A stretch of DNA of 36,209 bases. Source: a virus. Position 1 is the stretch's first letter. Each line of letters opens with the position of its first letter. The position numbers and the translations under genes are program-made. Positions 36,186 to 36,209 of the stretch are shown here, piece after piece. The DNA lies in IMG/VR virus record IMGVR_UViG_3300013006_001265, positions 1 to 36,209 of that record; one strand, given 5' to 3'. A model generated the notes under the pieces. That model made no database searches, was not told the origin of the DNA, and saw nothing but the letters and a program-made list of their open reading frames with translations.

Positions 36186-36209
36186 TAGTCTATATAGAAC
36201 AGGGAATAC

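Noticed and set aside
1-36209. tRNA genes, CRISPR arrays, insertion sequences, attachment sites
   Set aside because: I looked for cloverleaf-like regions in the gaps, regularly spaced repeats, and transposase or integrase motifs and saw none; a tRNAscan or CRISPR search would be needed to be sure.

Overview
The window looks like part of a T4-type (Straboviridae/Kyanoviridae-like) tailed-phage genome from an aquatic-type phage. The replication-recombination set is recognisable: gp41 helicase, gp61 primase, UvsW, UvsX, gp32, and probable gp62 and UvsY. Genes are packed, with 1-14 nt overlaps, on long minus-strand runs. Promoters of the TATAAATA (T4 late) type sit before structural and accessory genes. 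The host cannot be fixed from the sequence; one short Ala/Lys/Pro-rich secreted protein resembles small proteobacterial exported proteins. No tRNA, rRNA, CRISPR array or integrase was seen.

Layout. 1-3519 (+): small unknown genes, then two membrane-protein cargo genes, a CPA2-type cation:proton antiporter and a Bax-inhibitor-1 family protein. 3516-8068 (-): a nucleotidyltransferase, two small genes, gp41, gp61 and a BppU-like virion protein. 8099-8470 (+): one conserved-looking unknown. 8467-10695 (-): a 192-aa reduced DnaE-like protein, an acidic protein, a zinc-finger protein, probable gp62 and an unknown. 10683-16646 (-): a surface-glycan block with two sugar-nucleotide SDRs, four FkbM methyltransferases, a glycosyltransferase and a cupin. 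16643-19280 (-): UvsW and an unknown 398-aa protein. 19312-28484: a second glycan block on both strands, with six members of one GT-B-like family, two more glycosyltransferases, two methyltransferases and a nucleotidyltransferase-cupin fusion. 28517-33457 (-): UvsY-like, UvsX, gp32 and a 557-aa PHP-less DnaE-like polymerase. 33529-36185 (-): a secreted small protein, a start-less ORF, a LamG-type virion protein and an acidic unknown.

How the parts fit. The replication genes supply helicase-primase, recombination and ssDNA-binding functions, but no gp43, gp44 or gp45 is in view. About 17 kb of glycan genes could build or decorate a polysaccharide or glycosylate virion or host surface. The most unusual signals are: (1) promoters placed so that the predicted transcription start falls on the ATG of genes lacking a Shine-Dalgarno site, including gp41, gp61 and the 398-aa gene with identical geometry; (2) two different reduced family-C polymerase proteins; (3) an intrinsic terminator for the minus strand encoded inside an opposing coding sequence; (4) large paralog expansions of one glycosyltransferase-like family and of FkbM methyltransferases; (5) crossed divergent promoters at both places where a plus-strand gene interrupts the minus run.
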